From Gemmatimonadaceae bacterium (GTDB lineage: Bacteria > Gemmatimonadota > Gemmatimonadetes > Gemmatimonadales > Gemmatimonadaceae), in the NCBI GenBank assembly GCA_025451425.1, contig JANWKK010000132.1:1-6561 (forward strand): a stretch of DNA of 6,561 nt, given 5' to 3'. Shown here piece by piece: positions 6,134 to 6,561 of the stretch. Each line of letters opens with the position of its first letter. Positions within the stretch are counted from its first letter, which is position 1. The notes beneath the pieces are model-generated. The model was not told the DNA's origin. It did no database searches and saw nothing but the letters and a program-made list of their open reading frames with translations. Made by a program: the position numbers and the translations under genes.

Positions 6134-6277
6134 CTACTGGGCGACCGCCGACAGGCGCTCCCCCTTACGTCGCTCGCCGCTGAGACGCTCGAGCTCGTTC
6201 GGCGCGCTCATGTCAGCGAAGAGCATCGCCGCCGCTATGGCGTGGTGTTGTGCCTGTTCGTCGATCAGGCGCCACAT
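6134..6277 (-). CDS. Possible 47-residue small ORF, unrecognised
   Basis: ATG at 6277 opens a 47-residue frame beginning MWRLIDEQAQHHAIAAAMLF and ending LSAVAQ, with a stop at 6136-6134, 5 bases before the next frame's TTG. Amino acid usage is protein-like (mixed acidic, helical, no Arg/Ser shadow signature). The nearby AGGAG (6282-6278) touches the ATG with no spacer, so the start may lie upstream (GTG 6289) or the piece may be part of a longer broken gene. Not recognised as any family. Confidence 0.3.
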   Translation of the reverse strand: MWRLIDEQAQHHAIAAAMLFADMSAPNELERLSGERRKGERLSAVAQ

Positions 6278-6456
6278 CTCCTGGCACACCCACCTGTACG
6301 CCGGGACTTTGGTGAACGAGAATAGCGCGCGAAGAGTGCTCCCTTCACGACGTCGGGCAGATCCGTCAGCGCGAACACGGGCTGGTCCACGTTCGAGAAG
6401 TGGCGGGCGAGGACATCGCGCTCGCTGGAGGAGTAGGTGTCGCCTTGAGCAGTCAT
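6265..6456 (-). pseudogene. Possible N-terminal fragment of a long-form ThyX-like protein
   Basis: ATG at 6456 follows AGGTGG with a 4-base gap. The first 50 or so residues, especially RHFSNVDQPVFALTDLPDVV and KGALFARYSRSPKS, resemble the start of the roughly 500-residue thymidylate synthase-complementing (ThyX-type) proteins. There the motif normally continues as LRRLFLDEF; here the frame instead reads RRTGGCARRC and stops at 6265, so the enzyme is truncated or frameshifted. The frame also stays open upstream to the right edge (6561), so a longer start is possible. The assignment rests on recalled family motifs only. Confidence 0.35.
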
Positions 6457-6557
6457 GGGGCCACCTGTCGAAATAGGGACGTCGGTGGGTACAGGTGGAT
6501 CATAGGGAGTCGCGGATCCGGACGCCAGAGGATGCCATCGGGCGCGATCTGTTGAAT
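6453..6557 (-). other. 34-residue reading frame ending in an ATGA overlap at the right edge
   Basis: Between a TAG at 6560-6558 and a TGA at 6455-6453, the minus strand reads QQIAPDGILWRPDPRLPMIH and LYPPTSLFRQVAP. It looks like the tail of a protein, and its stop overlaps the next ATG (6456) as ATGA, the pattern of a coupled operon. It has no good start inside the window and the TAG cuts it off from upstream sequence, so it may be the last piece of another frame-broken gene or chance. Confidence 0.25.
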
Positions 6558-6561
6558 CTAT

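Noticed and set aside
5865..6476. A 203-residue plus-strand frame opposite the ThyX-like pieces.
   Set aside because: Arg/Ser/His-rich low-complexity translation with duplicated RRSPLRRSPL words, typical of an antisense shadow.
6290..6498. A 10-base inverted repeat, CCACCTGTAC at 6290-6299 and its complement at 6489-6498, plus an 8-base partner at 6461-6468.
   Set aside because: Short enough to arise by chance in GC-rich DNA; no transposase, target duplication or attachment-site context.

Overview
The window looks like a high-GC bacterial chromosome or metagenomic contig with two very different halves. The left half (1-4054, plus strand) holds four intact, confidently recognised transport genes. 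The right half (about 4176-6561, minus strand) is a mosaic of coding-like pieces that keep changing reading frame. The host cannot be named. High GC in the transport genes (43 of 60 bases in 1321-1380) and a lipoprotein-type PstS with a long Ser/Thr-rich tether suggest an actinobacterial, chloroflexotal or candidate-phylum relative (Eremiobacterota or Dormibacterota type). This is a weak inference.

Left half. Bases 1-2475 form a compact ABC importer operon of the sulfonate/nitrate/taurine (SsuABC/TauABC/NrtABC) family: a substrate-binding protein cut by the left edge, then the ATPase (4-base ATGA overlap), then the membrane permease (11-base overlap). A weak hairpin follows at 2483-2500. After about 376 bases without a convincing gene comes a complete pstS, the phosphate-binding lipoprotein of the high-affinity Pst importer. 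It starts at TTG with a good ribosome binding site and is followed by a strong hairpin terminator. No pstC, pstA, pstB or phoU follows, so this PstS must work with a permease encoded elsewhere. Both units scavenge oxyanion nutrients (sulfur/nitrogen and phosphorus).

Right half, read on the minus strand from right to left. A short ThyX-like N-terminal fragment (6456-6265) is followed by an unrecognised 47-residue frame. Next comes a piece whose end resembles the C-terminal part of a short-form flavin-dependent thymidylate synthase (6128 to about 5876). At about 5876 the sequence switches into the C-terminal region of a large STAND-type NTPase of the bacterial SAMD9-like kind: TPR-like helices, then a C-terminal OB-fold-like domain. 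That region runs to 4531 but is spread over three reading frames, with breaks at about 5441-5444 and about 4920-4945. Beyond it, 4534-4176 holds further coding-like pieces in shifting frames. The NTPase and effector domains expected at the N-terminus are absent.

The simplest reading is a decayed accessory or defence-type locus next to intact nutrient uptake genes. Clustered indel errors or a chimeric join near the contig end is the main alternative. No tRNA, rRNA, CRISPR array, transposase or complete insertion sequence was seen.
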